A stretch of DNA of 64,000 nucleotides, taken from the NCBI GenBank assembly GCA_964388235.1, contig CAYLXN010000002.1, forward strand, positions 1-64,000, read 5' to 3'. This document shows, piece by piece, positions 33,803 through 42,146 of the stretch. The notes beneath the pieces were generated by a model. That model ran no database searches and was not told the DNA's origin. It saw nothing but the letters and a program-made list of their open reading frames with translations. Source of the DNA: CAYLXN01 sp964388235. GTDB lineage: Bacteria > Patescibacteriota > Saccharimonadia > Saccharimonadales > Saccharimonadaceae. The position numbers and the translations under genes were made by a program. The first letter of the stretch is position 1. Each line of letters opens with the position of its first letter.

Positions 33803-34473
33803 TTATTTTTTAACTTTAGCCTTCATCAGGTCGAAAAAATAGTCCTGACTTAGGCTGTTGTCTACAAAAAAACTTTCATCTATCCACCCAGATAGAAAGA
33901 CATCGTCTTCCTCGAACGGACAAGTAAGTTTTTTGTAGATAAACAGCTCTTTCTCGGTGCCAGAAGATAAAACGTCTTCTTTGCTCTTTGAGTAGCTGCT
34001 TTTATTTGGATCGTTTGGGTCGTAGAATGGAAAAATAAGTCTTTTTTCTTCTTCTACGTTTATTCCGTCCAAATACTGGATAATAAAACTTACTTGATCC
34101 AGAAAGCAACCTGCTTTCCAGATCTTTTCTATTTCTCGGGTCTGTTCATTCTGCAATGCAATACTTGCAAAATAGACAGAGCCTGATTTAATCAATCGAA
34201 TTTCTTCCCCTCCTTTGACAATAGACAGGGAGTTTATTTTTAAGTTTTTGATTACTTCCCNNNNNNNNNNNNNNNNNNNNNNNNNNNNNNNNNNNNNNNN
34301 NNNNNNNNNNNNNNNNNNNNNNNNNNNNNNNNNNNNNNNNNNNNNNNNNNNNNNNNNNNNTCCCCTCCTTTGACAATAGACAGGGAGTTTATTTTTAAGT
34401 TTTTGATTACTTCCCTAGACACCTTTTCTGGCATCTTTTTTAATTCTTCCAATATTTGTTTTTTTGTTGCCAT
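33803..34473 (-). CDS. Orphan protein, one gene split by a false assembly gap
   Basis: The raw sequence shows two fragments around 100 N. The 55 bases before the gap (34206-34260) are identical to the 55 bases after it (34361-34415). Collapsing them gives one uninterrupted frame from ATG 34473 to the stop at 33803: MATKKQILEELKKM... then LSIVKGG-EEIR-LIKSGSVYF..., about 171 residues. AGGAGT lies upstream of the ATG; the TTG at 34195 is not a real start. The product is acidic, soluble and without signal peptide; I do not recognise it. It has the strong ribosome-binding site and leftward orientation of the other orphans. Confidence 0.7.
34261..34360. other. Assembly gap (100 N) flanked by a 55-bp duplicate
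   Basis: A run of exactly 100 N is a placeholder of unknown length. The same 55-mer on both sides indicates that the contig ends overlap, so the true gap is probably minus 55 bp. Confidence 0.95.
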
Positions 34474-34658
34474 AATTGACACCACTCCTTTTAAAAATTC
34501 GTCTTCACTGTCAATTTCAACGTCTATTCGCTAAAATCCGTAAAGATTAGTTAATTTTAACATTTATTTAAACTTATGTCAATAGAGAGGCAATTGTTGA
34601 TTAATAGGGGTGGGAGTGTGGTATAATGTAAGAACTAATTTTCAAGGAAGGAGTTACA

Positions 34659-36017
34659 ATGGCAACCTCAGATCAAACAGACAAAACAGCAAAAATCATT
34701 TCGCTGGCTAAGCGTCGGGGCTTTATTTACCAGGGGAGTGAGGTTTACGGCGGTTTGAGCGGGACTTGGGATTACGGGCCATTGGGGACGACTTTGAAGC
34801 GCAAAATTGAGCAGAGCTGGTGGAAGTTTTTTGTTGAGAATCGCGATGATATGTTTGGGGTGGACGCGGCGATTATTATGAACCCTAAAGTTTGGAAGGC
34901 GAGTGGTCATGTTGACACTTTTGTCGATCCGTTGTGTGAAGATGTGGTAACTAAGCAGCGATTTCGCACCGATCACGTACTAAAAGACAACGGCGTCGAC
35001 CCAGACGGTATGACACTAGAACAGATGGATCAGGCGATTGTTGATCATAAAATCAAGTCACCAGCTGGCAATCAGCTCAGCTCATCGCAGACATTCAATA
35101 TGATGTTTAAGACTTTTGTCGGGCCGACTGAGAGCGATGATTCATTGGCTTATTTGCGACCCGAGACCGCTCAGGGAATTTTCACTAATTACAAAAATAT
35201 TGTCGATAATTTCTACCCAGATTTACCTTTTGGGGTTGGCCAGATCGGTAAAGCCTTTCGTAATGAGATTTCACCGCGGGATTTTGTGTTTCGCAGTCGT
35301 GAGTTTAATCAGATGGAAATCGAGTATTTCATCGATCCAGAGCATTGGGAAGAATTATTTGAGCAGTGGCGACAGCTGATTTGGGATTATTTGTTGGAAT
35401 TGGGCTTGTCAAAAGATAAGTTACACGAACTAGAAGTTCCTGACACTGACCGAGCTCATTATTCGAAGCGAACGATTGATTTTGAGTACGACTATCCGAG
35501 TGGGCGAGGTGAGTTGCTAGGTTTGGCTTATCGGACTGATTTTGATTTGGGTAATATCCAGCGCGACTCAGGCAAGAGTATGGAATATACTTTCAAGGGG
35601 ACGAACAAGCGGTTGGTGCCGCACGTGATTGAGCCAAGTTTTGGCTTGGAGCGGTTGATCATGGCGGTGTTGACGGAAGCTTATGATGAAGACGAATTGG
35701 GCGGCGCGGAACGAGTGGTGATGAGGTTCCCAGAGGAGTTAGCGCCGATTCGTTATGCGGTGAGTCCGCTTTTGAAGAATAAACCAGAATTGGTGGCCAA
35801 GGCTAAAGAAGTTTACGCGGCACTGAAAGCTAAGTACGGCAACGTTGTCTGGGATGATAATGGCAATATCGGTAAGCGCTATCGCCGTCAGGATGAAATC
35901 GGTACGCCGCACTGCGTGGTGATCGATTTTGAGACACTGGAAGACGATACCGTCACAGTCCGCGATCGCGATACGGCCGAGCAACAGCGAGTTAATATTG
36001 ATCAGCTGGTCGACTAA
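34659..36017 (+). CDS. glyS: Glycyl-tRNA synthetase (homodimeric type)
   Basis: The 452-residue class II synthetase is the single-chain alpha2 form: motif 1 region YGPLGTTLKRKIEQSWW, motif 2 FRNEISPRDFVFRSREFNQME (~205-225), motif 3 GLERLIMAVL, and a C-terminal anticodon-binding domain (PIRYAVSPLLKNKPELV onward). It charges tRNA-Gly. GGTATAATG lies about 35 nt before and AAGGAAGGAG just before the ATG. A single canonical GlyRS agrees with standard coding in this genome. Confidence 0.96.
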   Translation: MATSDQTDKTAKIISLAKRRGFIYQGSEVYGGLSGTWDYGPLGTTLKRKIEQSWWKFFVENRDDMFGVDAAIIMNPKVWKASGHVDTFVDPLCEDVVTKQRFRTDHVLKDNGVDPDGMTLEQMDQAIVDHKIKSPAGNQLSSSQTFNMMFKTFVGPTESDDSLAYLRPETAQGIFTNYKNIVDNFYPDLPFGVGQIGKAFRNEISPRDFVFRSREFNQMEIEYFIDPEHWEELFEQWRQLIWDYLLELGLSKDKLHELEVPDTDRAHYSKRTIDFEYDYPSGRGELLGLAYRTDFDLGNIQRDSGKSMEYTFKGTNKRLVPHVIEPSFGLERLIMAVLTEAYDEDELGGAERVVMRFPEELAPIRYAVSPLLKNKPELVAKAKEVYAALKAKYGNVVWDDNGNIGKRYRRQDEIGTPHCVVIDFETLEDDTVTVRDRDTAEQQRVNIDQLVD

Positions 36018-36033
36018 AAGCTGAGGCAAAGAG

Positions 36034-36060
36034 AAAACCACCCTGTGAAAGGGTGGTTTT
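36034..36060 (+). terminator. Terminator of glyS
   Basis: AAAACCACCC and GGGTGGTTTT form a 10-bp stem with a 7-nt loop followed by T residues. Confidence 0.85.
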
Positions 36061-36076
36061 TGAATATTTGTCAATA

Positions 36077-36107
36077 AAAAACACCTCAAATGTAATGAGA
36101 TGTTTTG
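36077..36107 (-). terminator. Terminator of the minus-strand orphan pair
   Basis: AAAACACCTCA and TGAGATGTTTT pair with one mismatch, directly beyond the stop of the orphan at 36112; T residues follow on both strands. Confidence 0.65.
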
Positions 36108-36111
36108 TTTT

Positions 36112-36633
36112 TTAGGGGGAATTAATATAATTTTTGACACCTTTAATGGCATCTTTCACTGAATCACCTCCTTTTTTCATTGTTTTTTTCAGCCCCTCCT
36201 TCCAAGAAGATTTATTATTTTCCTCTTCTTGGATTTTTTCTTCGATCGGCTTCACCTCTTCTTCAACCAACGTTTTGACTGTTGGTTGATATGAATTGAT
36301 GGCTGTAGCCAGATTTGAAATCATCTTGGCTTCAACCTTCAAATTATAATGAATTATCTCAGGTTGAGATAGCTCACTATAAAGAGGGCTGTACCGATCG
36401 ACCTGGAAGACTCGCTCGCTGTCTGTGTAATACTTGTACAACAGCGGAGCCCCTTCCTTAACTGCTTTTAGGTTCTCTTGAACTGGGCTAAATTCTAGCT
36501 CAGCAATAGAACCATCCTCTTCGACTGGATAAGGACCAGTCTTGGGGGGCAATGACTCCTCCTTAGACTCCTGGAATCTAGCGCAGATCGCAATGAGCAG
36601 TGCTAAAATTATAAGAAGAACTCCTTTCTTCAT
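36112..36633 (-). CDS. Orphan exported or membrane-anchored protein
   Basis: The 173-residue protein begins with a signal-like helix (KKGVLLIILALLIAICARF). A Cys at ~17 follows IAI; the residue before the Cys is not the small residue expected for a lipobox, so lipoprotein status is doubtful. The rest is hydrophilic with a Glu/Lys-rich coiled region (VEEEVKPIEEKIQEEENN) and an amphipathic C-terminus (GDSVKDAIKGVKNYI). No family is recognised. GGAGGTGAAAAA precedes the ATG. It is the second gene after the membrane protein at 36649 (15-nt gap) and converges on glyS. Confidence 0.65.
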   Translation of the reverse strand: MKKGVLLIILALLIAICARFQESKEESLPPKTGPYPVEEDGSIAELEFSPVQENLKAVKEGAPLLYKYYTDSERVFQVDRYSPLYSELSQPEIIHYNLKVEAKMISNLATAINSYQPTVKTLVEEEVKPIEEKIQEEENNKSSWKEGLKKTMKKGGDSVKDAIKGVKNYINSP

Positions 36634-36648
36634 TTTTTCACCTCCCTC

Positions 36649-37362
36649 CTAATATTTTCTTTCGATGGTGTTTCGGTTCAGATCAATAAACTGTCCATAA
36701 TTGTCCAGTTTAACGAGCGCAGAAATTGTCTTCCCCGAAAATTCCTTTAGCTCCTTATAATCATCATCATCTTTGTCGATGATGGCACTATAAGAAACGC
36801 CGCCGTATGTGTAGTCTAGACGAATTGCTCCGTCTAAAAGACTACTAACTTCTAGCTGCAGTTCATACTCCGAATGAATTGATGGAGTATGAAACTCTTC
36901 ATCGTAGGTGCGTGTTTTTTCTTCAAATACGCCGGACACCACACCTAAAGAGTAAAGGATCGCCAAGGTGCCAACTGCCGTTAGGCAAGCGATTCTGTAA
37001 AAAGGAGCCTTGTCTTTTTTAGACTTAGGTTTCTTTTTACTCTCTTCTTGCCTCTTCTTGAAGAAAAATTTTCTCCAAGGAGAGTCCATCTCCGTTCCTA
37101 TGGAATTCTTGAAGAACCAAGATGACACCATAACAACGAAGCTTGAAACCAGCATCAGCGTCAAAATAACGCTTTTGAAATTGCTAGCCCTCATTATGAA
37201 TAGATAAAGGCTTAATCCAACTGAGGCTCCGAATACTCCAGTATTCAAAAAAATCCATTTTCTTACGCCCTTTTCGCCGGTTCCAAAAAAGAATGTAAAT
37301 ATGGAACCAACTACAATCGCCACCACAAACACGGTGACTATTTCAAAAAAGAAAAAGTTCAT
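36649..37362 (-). CDS. Orphan multi-pass membrane protein
   Basis: The start is set at ATG 37362, since GGAGGAG lies 8 nt before it and would otherwise be coding. About 237 residues with four hydrophobic helices: three closely packed near the N-terminus (~3-90), a basic loop (FFKKRQEESKKKPKSKKDKAP), a fourth (~130-148), and a C-terminal extracytoplasmic domain of about 90 residues with beta-rich YELQLEVSSLLDGAIRLDYTYGG and DKDDDDYKEL. No family is recognised. It probably forms one operon with the next exported orphan. Confidence 0.65.
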   Translation of the reverse strand: MNFFFFEIVTVFVVAIVVGSIFTFFFGTGEKGVRKWIFLNTGVFGASVGLSLYLFIMRASNFKSVILTLMLVSSFVVMVSSWFFKNSIGTEMDSPWRKFFFKKRQEESKKKPKSKKDKAPFYRIACLTAVGTLAILYSLGVVSGVFEEKTRTYDEEFHTPSIHSEYELQLEVSSLLDGAIRLDYTYGGVSYSAIIDKDDDDYKELKEFSGKTISALVKLDNYGQFIDLNRNTIERKY

Positions 37363-37531
37363 TATTAACTCCTCCATGTAAAGGTTCTAGTTAATAGCCT
37401 CCTATTCCTCTAGCTACCAACTTTTCGTCTATTATAGAATAATTTACGAATAAAGTCAACGGTGATAATGATCTTGCTCATGGTTGGATAAAAATGTTAT
37501 AATTAACTAAACGACAAAAAGGAGAGAGAAG

Positions 37532-38683
37532 ATGAGAGGTCCAAACATAAATAAATATGGCGAAAGAATCGAAACCATTTCTGAAGGCCGCAAAGCTGAA
37601 CTTGACGCGCAATACTCACTAGATCCACATGATTATTTAATCTTTGGCAATCAAGTGGGGCATCCTAACGAAGAAAATAAAGTCGCTACTTCTATTGAGG
37701 CAGTGATTGCTAAATATATTAAGTCGGTTGACAAGATTATCGGAGTTATGGATGGCACGATAAGAGAGCGCGATTTGGTAGATCCTGATCCAGAAAAGAC
37801 TGAGCTATCTCAAGAAGCTCCAGATGTGGTGGTATATTTGGATAAATCGGCTCGTCCCGTGCAATGGTTTGTTAAAGAGTTTTGGCCGTATTTGGCAGAG
37901 GGCGAGGCTTCGGATGGTGATGGCTCGCCAAGGGCAGTGAAAAAGCCAGAAGAAAAATTTCTAAATATTGATCGGACTAATTGGTTGTATCAACTAGGCC
38001 AACAAAATGAAGGCCAGGCAGTACAAAATCTAACTGCTAATGATTTTGATTTGAGCAAGGCTCCTCAAGAGTATATTTTGGGCATTCGAGCGATCTTTGC
38101 TGAAAAAGAGCTGTCAGAGGATAACTGGCGTGAAGAAGTATTAACTGTGCCGAATTTGCTAGATGGCAAGAAGATCTTGATAGTTGATGAAGTCAAGACT
38201 ACGGGAGCGACTTTGGCTATTTCTCAGCAGCTAATTAAGGCGGCTTTTCCTGATGCAGTAGTATCAGGGGCTTATTTTTGGGAACCAGGGATAAAGAACG
38301 TTGACCAACAAACAAATAAGAAACAGAAAGGACTGTCTCCCGTTTGGTATAACAAAGAGGATGTGTTTGGGCGTGGTGTTGGTAATCGGGATTTTGAATA
38401 TTATGAGCAAAAAGCTCAGGCTGGTGAAATTCCGCTAAACATAGCCTTAGGTCGGGTAGCGCTTAGCACGCCACATCGAAAGGATGGCGAGTTTGTCAAA
38501 GACACTTGGGCTAGGGGAGTCAGGGATGAGATAAAGAAAATAAGACAAGACTATGAGGCGGGGAAAATTTATCCATTTCACTCTATGGAAAGATTGAGGA
38601 ATGCACCTTATGTGGTTGACAGAAGACTAAAAGAGCGAGGAATGAATACGGCTGATTTTCGGTACATAAATTCAAGGAAGTAG
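37532..38683 (+). CDS. Phosphoribosyltransferase-domain protein
   Basis: The 383-residue protein contains a type I PRTase PRPP-binding loop, KILIVDEVKTTGATLA (~219-234), with a preceding hydrophobic strand. The N-terminal ~150 residues and the C-terminal ~120 (ARGVRDEIKKIRQDYEAGK, YVVDRRLKERG) are unlike the standard nucleotide-salvage enzymes. The family probably acts on a nucleobase, or only binds PRPP in regulation; the substrate is unknown. A TTATAATT box and AAAGGAGAGAG precede the ATG. The methyltransferase gene follows after about 8 nt. Confidence 0.75.
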   Translation: MRGPNINKYGERIETISEGRKAELDAQYSLDPHDYLIFGNQVGHPNEENKVATSIEAVIAKYIKSVDKIIGVMDGTIRERDLVDPDPEKTELSQEAPDVVVYLDKSARPVQWFVKEFWPYLAEGEASDGDGSPRAVKKPEEKFLNIDRTNWLYQLGQQNEGQAVQNLTANDFDLSKAPQEYILGIRAIFAEKELSEDNWREEVLTVPNLLDGKKILIVDEVKTTGATLAISQQLIKAAFPDAVVSGAYFWEPGIKNVDQQTNKKQKGLSPVWYNKEDVFGRGVGNRDFEYYEQKAQAGEIPLNIALGRVALSTPHRKDGEFVKDTWARGVRDEIKKIRQDYEAGKIYPFHSMERLRNAPYVVDRRLKERGMNTADFRYINSRK

Positions 38684-38691
38684 GTTTGTTT

Positions 38692-39486
38692 ATGATCATT
38701 AGTTCTTCACAAAATCCACTAATTAAAACAATTAAGCAGTTAAATCTGGCAAAATATCGTCATCAGATGGGCAAGAGTTTGATTGTTGGTCAGAAAATTA
38801 TTAGCGATTATTTGCTGGCGGGCGGGGAAGTTGAGATTTTGGTCTTGGCGGAGAAAATGAATCAGAATGAGCGCTGTTTTGAGGATCGGCAAAGCCAGAT
38901 TAAACAAACGGTAATTGTGACTGATCAACTGGCGAGGCAAATCAGTCCATTAACTAATAATGCCGAAGCGATGGCGGTGATTAGGCGGCCAAAATTTGCT
39001 TTGGAACAGGAGATAAATCGCGCAAAAACTGAGCAAAAATCGTTGCTGCTGATCGATCGGATTCAAGATCCTGGAAATTTAGGCAATATTATTCGCACAG
39101 CGGTGGCGGTTGGTTTAGGCGGTGTGTTGCTGTCAGCTGGGTCGGTAGATCCATGGTCGTCAAAAGTAATTCGGGCTAGCGCGGGCGGGGTGTTTAGTTT
39201 GCCGATTTTGACTGAAGTTGATCTTGAGCAGGTGATTGTTGATCAGCAATTGGAAGTTTGGGCGACGAGCTTGGAGCAGGCCGATGACTTGTATGCTTTA
39301 GATTTGCGGCGGCCGATCGCTTGGTTGATGGGTAATGAAGGACAGGGAGTAAATCAGCAGCTATTGTCACTAGCCAAGCAGCGGGTTAAAATCCCTCAGT
39401 CGGCCGCTATCGAATCGCTAAATTTGGCGACCGCGACGGCGGTCTGCTTGTATGAACAGTTTCGACAAAATCACCATGCTAACTAG
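38692..39486 (+). CDS. SpoU/TrmH-family rRNA or tRNA 2'-O-methyltransferase
   Basis: The start is ATG 38692, six bases after an earlier TTG. The 264-residue protein has an N-terminal substrate-binding domain (SSSQNPLIKTIKQLNLAKYR, EALVVGQK-like) and the SPOUT knot: motif 1 QDPGNLGNIIRTAVAVG (~122-138), motif 2 WLMGNEGQGV, motif 3 IPQSAAIESLNLATATAVCLYE. It resembles RlmB/TsnR enzymes, which methylate 23S rRNA riboses. It is likely co-transcribed with the PRTase. Confidence 0.9.
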   Translation: MIISSSQNPLIKTIKQLNLAKYRHQMGKSLIVGQKIISDYLLAGGEVEILVLAEKMNQNERCFEDRQSQIKQTVIVTDQLARQISPLTNNAEAMAVIRRPKFALEQEINRAKTEQKSLLLIDRIQDPGNLGNIIRTAVAVGLGGVLLSAGSVDPWSSKVIRASAGGVFSLPILTEVDLEQVIVDQQLEVWATSLEQADDLYALDLRRPIAWLMGNEGQGVNQQLLSLAKQRVKIPQSAAIESLNLATATAVCLYEQFRQNHHAN

Positions 39487-39492
39487 AGACAC

Positions 39493-39521
39493 TTGACTTT
39501 TTATAATGTTTATGCTAAAAT
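39493..39521 (+). promoter_or_regulatory. Promoter of the small membrane protein at 39531 (TTGACT - 17 - TAAAAT)
   Basis: The extended TGC precedes TAAAAT, which ends 9 nt before the ATG. No ribosome-binding site lies in the gap. Confidence 0.7.
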
Positions 39522-39530
39522 TAAAGTATT

Positions 39531-39782
39531 ATGAAAAAACAAACAAAGAAACAAACAAAAAACAACCCTATCAGCAAAATTGGTGCTTGGTTTGGCTCGA
39601 GGCAAACTAATTTCACTAAAGATGGGGAAAATATAGCCGTTGACTCAACCAAGCTTGACATTATCATTTCGGCATTGATCGTGTCGGTGATCGTAAATAT
39701 GTTCTTCTTCTCATGCTGGCTGGTCTGGCAGGAGACGACTATCGCTGGTCGAAGCCAGATTATTAGCTTGCTTTTTAACTAA
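39531..39782 (+). CDS. Small single-pass membrane protein
   Basis: The 83-residue protein has a basic N-terminus (KKQTKKQTKNN), a central polar part, one membrane helix (~47-68, LDIIISALIVSVIVNMFFFSC) and a short outer tail. No family is recognised. It is alone between the SpoU gene and its own terminator, in front of the dcw cluster. Its promoter is strong, so a real product is likely; function is unknown. Confidence 0.6.
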   Translation: MKKQTKKQTKNNPISKIGAWFGSRQTNFTKDGENIAVDSTKLDIIISALIVSVIVNMFFFSCWLVWQETTIAGRSQIISLLFN

Positions 39783-39801
39783 AAAAGATCCAAGATAGCT
39801 T

Positions 39802-39830
39802 AAACCGCACTGCAGAAAGTGCGGTTTTTT
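39802..39830 (+). terminator. Terminator after the small membrane protein
   Basis: AAACCGCACT and AGTGCGGTTT form a 10-bp stem around 6 nt, followed by six T residues in total. Confidence 0.85.
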
Positions 39831-39870
39831 GATTTTTTGAAGAAAAAGCTTAACAGGGGTAAAAAACGAA

Positions 39871-39894
39871 CTTTTCCACAAAAATGTGGAAAAG
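39871..39894. repeat. Perfect palindrome with TTTTCCACA arms
   Basis: CTTTTCCACA, AAAA, TGTGGAAAAG: two perfect 10-nt arms. The arms are one mismatch from the DnaA-box consensus TTATCCACA. It lies between the upstream terminator and the MraZ operator, and has no T run, so it is unlikely to be a terminator. Confidence 0.6.
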
Positions 39895-39926
39895 TAGCGT
39901 CATATTTTAAGAAAAAAGCAAAATTG

Positions 39927-39951
39927 GGGGTTGCAGTGGGTTAAAGTGGGT
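39927..39951 (+). promoter_or_regulatory. MraZ operator (three GGG boxes at 10-nt spacing)
   Basis: GGGGT (39927-39931), TGGGT (39937-39941) and TGGGT (39947-39951) repeat exactly every 10 nt. This is the established pattern of TGGGN boxes with 5-nt spacers that MraZ binds to repress its own dcw operon. It lies about 75 nt before the mraZ start. Confidence 0.8.
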
Positions 39952-40025
39952 GATAGAATGGACTCAGTGGAAATACTAAAACAAAAACCACTAAAACAAA
40001 TTAAAAAGCTAACGAGGTAAATAAC

Positions 40026-40394
40026 GTGAGATTAGACTATTTTGAAAGGAAGCTTGATGACAAACATCGTTTGACCATCCCAGCTGAAATTCGAAAAGAG
40101 TTTGAATCAGGCGTGATTGTGACTCGTGGTTTTGGAAAATACTTGCACCTTTACTCAAAACAAGTTTGGGATCAAGAAGTCGAACCGCAATTAGAAGGCA
40201 ACATCCTTGACGAAAGGGTGGCTGATCTTAACGTGCGTTTCCGACGTGGCAAAACTGGCGCGACCATGGATCAAAAACAAGGTCGAGTTACTATCGAGCA
40301 GCATCTGCTTGATTATGCTGCAATTGATCGTGAGCTAGTGGCTGTACGGGCTGGTAAGTATTGGCGGGTGACTAATCCTGATGCTGAGGATTAG
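40026..40394 (+). CDS. mraZ: Transcriptional regulator MraZ
   Basis: The 122-residue protein starts at GTG (ACGAGG 10 nt upstream) and holds two AbrB-like swapped-hairpin domains. The first has DDKHRLTIPAEIR (~10-22) and the second DQKQGRVTIEQHLL (~80-93); both keep the DxxxR-type signature. It is shorter than the usual ~145 residues. It forms a ring that binds GGG-box operators, and such an operator is visible directly upstream. It leads the dcw cluster but is separated from rsmH by 281 bp with a second promoter. Confidence 0.93.
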   Translation: MRLDYFERKLDDKHRLTIPAEIRKEFESGVIVTRGFGKYLHLYSKQVWDQEVEPQLEGNILDERVADLNVRFRRGKTGATMDQKQGRVTIEQHLLDYAAIDRELVAVRAGKYWRVTNPDAED

Positions 40395-40675
40395 GTCGCG
40401 CTAACCGCAACTCTGCACATTAACAAATCATTCTAGGCTGGTTATCTGATAGCTTGACGGTGGACAACTATCGAGGTCCAAGTTAAACTAAAAATTCGAC
40501 GCACCTTAGTTAAACACACACCTCCCAAATTCACCTCACATATAAGTCTCTCAAACAATTAGTTCTTCTCTCCCTTTTGAACTAATTGGTATCTTATATA
40601 TCAAAAACAAACATTTAAACAAAAACAAACAGTTAAGCTATCGGTTATCTGGTCTAGAATGATATAATTGATGAT
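40395..40675. other. 281-bp spacer between mraZ and rsmH
   Basis: It contains an AATTAGTTC/GAACTAATT hairpin (about 40557-40590) without a T run, C- and A-rich single-stranded-looking stretches and the rsmH -10 box. No ORF with a ribosome-binding site is seen. It may be a leader or attenuator; otherwise nothing is recognised. Confidence 0.5.
40663..40668 (+). promoter_or_regulatory. -10 box of rsmH, leaderless
   Basis: TATAAT ends 7 nt before the ATG at 40676, without a ribosome-binding site. Confidence 0.65.
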
Positions 40676-41551
40676 ATGAACGATGATCTCCACCAACCAG
40701 TGTTATTGCAAGCCGTGCTGGACACACTCCAGCCTCAGGCGGGTGAAAAGTATTTGGATTTGACGGTTGGCTATGGTGGGCATGCTCGGCGAATTTTAGA
40801 GCGAACTCAAAATTACACACAAGCGACTTTGGTTGATCGCGACAATTCGACCATGAGTTATTTGAAAGATTTGACGGGGCAGGGGGTGCAGTTTATGAAT
40901 TGTGACTTCTTGGCTGCTTGTCGAGAGCTAGTTAATCAAAATAAGAAATTTGATTTAATTTTGCTTGATATCGGCGTATCATCACCCCAACTTGACCAAG
41001 CAGATCGTGGGTTTTCGTTTCAACACGAAGCCAAACTCGATATGCGAATGGATCAAACTTCAAAATTGACGGCTGACTATGTGGTGAATCGTTATTCAAA
41101 AGCTAGACTTATTGATATTTTAGTTAAGTTTGGCGAAGAAAAGCCGAAAACGGCTGAAAGATTAGCGATCAAGATTGTGACTAATCGACCGATAACAACA
41201 ACAACTCAACTTGCGGAACTCGTCCTTTCAACAAAGGGAAGAAAGGGCAGGACCCACCCAGCGACCACCACTTTTCAGGCTATCCGGATCGAAGTTAATC
41301 AAGAGCTTGAACAGCTGACTCAAACTTTAGATTTATTGTCAAAGTTGCTTAATTCTAAAGGCCGAGTAGCGATTATCAGTTTTCATAGTTTGGAAGATCG
41401 GATTGTCAAAAACTTTTTTAGCAACGACAAAAACAAAGGTTTGCTAAGTCAGTTTCAAATTTTGACGAAACGACCATTGATGGGCAAGGATGATTTAACT
41501 AACAACCCGCGTGCTCGCAGTGCAATATTGCGAGTCGCAATGAAAAAATAA
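40676..41551 (+). CDS. rsmH: 16S rRNA (cytosine1402-N4)-methyltransferase RsmH
   Basis: The 291-residue enzyme has the SAM motif YLDLTVGYGGHARRILE (~22-38), FDLILLDIGVSSPQLDQADRGFSF (~93-116), the inserted helical domain with FGEEKPKTAERLA, and the conserved TTFQAIRIEVNQEL and ISFHSLEDRIVKNFF blocks. It methylates C1402 in the ribosomal P site. It is the first structural gene after mraZ, as in most dcw clusters, but here has its own leaderless promoter. Confidence 0.95.
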   Translation: MNDDLHQPVLLQAVLDTLQPQAGEKYLDLTVGYGGHARRILERTQNYTQATLVDRDNSTMSYLKDLTGQGVQFMNCDFLAACRELVNQNKKFDLILLDIGVSSPQLDQADRGFSFQHEAKLDMRMDQTSKLTADYVVNRYSKARLIDILVKFGEEKPKTAERLAIKIVTNRPITTTTQLAELVLSTKGRKGRTHPATTTFQAIRIEVNQELEQLTQTLDLLSKLLNSKGRVAIISFHSLEDRIVKNFFSNDKNKGLLSQFQILTKRPLMGKDDLTNNPRARSAILRVAMKK

Positions 41552-41572
41552 AAACCAAAAGGAGGCAACACA

Positions 41573-41638
41573 ATGCCAAAACAAATTCCAGTCGCCAACA
41601 AATCACGCGCAACTAAAGTTGTCGTGACAATTCGCTAG
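41573..41638 (+). CDS. 21-residue small ORF in the dcw cluster
   Basis: AAGGAGG lies 8 nt before an ATG that opens a 21-codon frame, MPKQIPVANKSRATKVVVTIR, ending in TAG. The ribosome-binding site is the best in the cluster. The product is basic and has no membrane helix. It is followed 16 nt later by a perfect 12-bp hairpin. It may be a real microprotein or a leader peptide controlling the downstream genes. Confidence 0.5.
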   Translation: MPKQIPVANKSRATKVVVTIR

Positions 41639-41654
41639 TAGACTAGCATTAGCT

Positions 41655-41686
41655 GAACTCACCACATAAACAAGTGTGGTGAGTTC
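41655..41686. other. Strong hairpin between the small ORF and ftsL
   Basis: GAACTCACCACA and TGTGGTGAGTTC pair perfectly over 12 bp around an 8-nt loop. There is no T run after it, so it is either a weak terminator/attenuator or an RNA-stability element. Confidence 0.65.
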
Positions 41687-41760
41687 CTAAGAGTCAATTC
41701 GTGTTCGTAATTGATCTAAATTAAAATTATCCAAAATTAAAAACAGAAAATAAAAAACCA

Positions 41761-42114
41761 ATGAATCGTAGAAACAAACCAATGGCTTTGCGGCGCCAAA
41801 ATGCCTCTAGTTACAAACGAAATCAAAACATCACGCCTTATGTGTCGGTCAACAAAATTGGGCCATTTAGCCAAACTTTGATGATTGCGTTGATGGTGGC
41901 AGTTTTAGGTATGATTTACCTAACTCAGGCGACTAGGACCACCAGCTTCGACTATGATGCGTTAGCAATCGATCAAGAAATTGCGGAATTAAGTGCTAAG
42001 AAAACTGATTTAGAAATTGAGCAAGCCCGCTTGACCTCACTTAAAACGATTGAGACTAGCGAAGTAGCACAAGCGATGGTTCAGCCATCAGCAGTCGGTT
42101 ACGTTAGTAATTAA
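41761..42114 (+). CDS. ftsL: FtsL-like septum formation protein
   Basis: The 117-residue protein has a basic cytosolic N-terminus (NRRNKPMALRRQNASSYKR), one membrane helix (~42-58) and a leucine-zipper-like coiled coil (~65-105, IAELSAKKTDLEIEQARLTSL). Size, topology and position between rsmH and ftsI match FtsL. FtsL bridges FtsB and the septal synthase FtsWI. The family is poorly conserved, so the name rests mainly on context. There is no clear ribosome-binding site; AAAAACC precedes the ATG. Confidence 0.8.
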   Translation: MNRRNKPMALRRQNASSYKRNQNITPYVSVNKIGPFSQTLMIALMVAVLGMIYLTQATRTTSFDYDALAIDQEIAELSAKKTDLEIEQARLTSLKTIETSEVAQAMVQPSAVGYVSN

Positions 42115-42146
42115 GTTTTAAAATAGCCAAAAGGCTAGCAGTGGAT

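Noticed and set aside
36566..36633. Lipoprotein signal in the orphan at 36112
   Set aside because: The residue before the cysteine is isoleucine rather than Gly/Ala/Ser, so the lipobox is not convincing.
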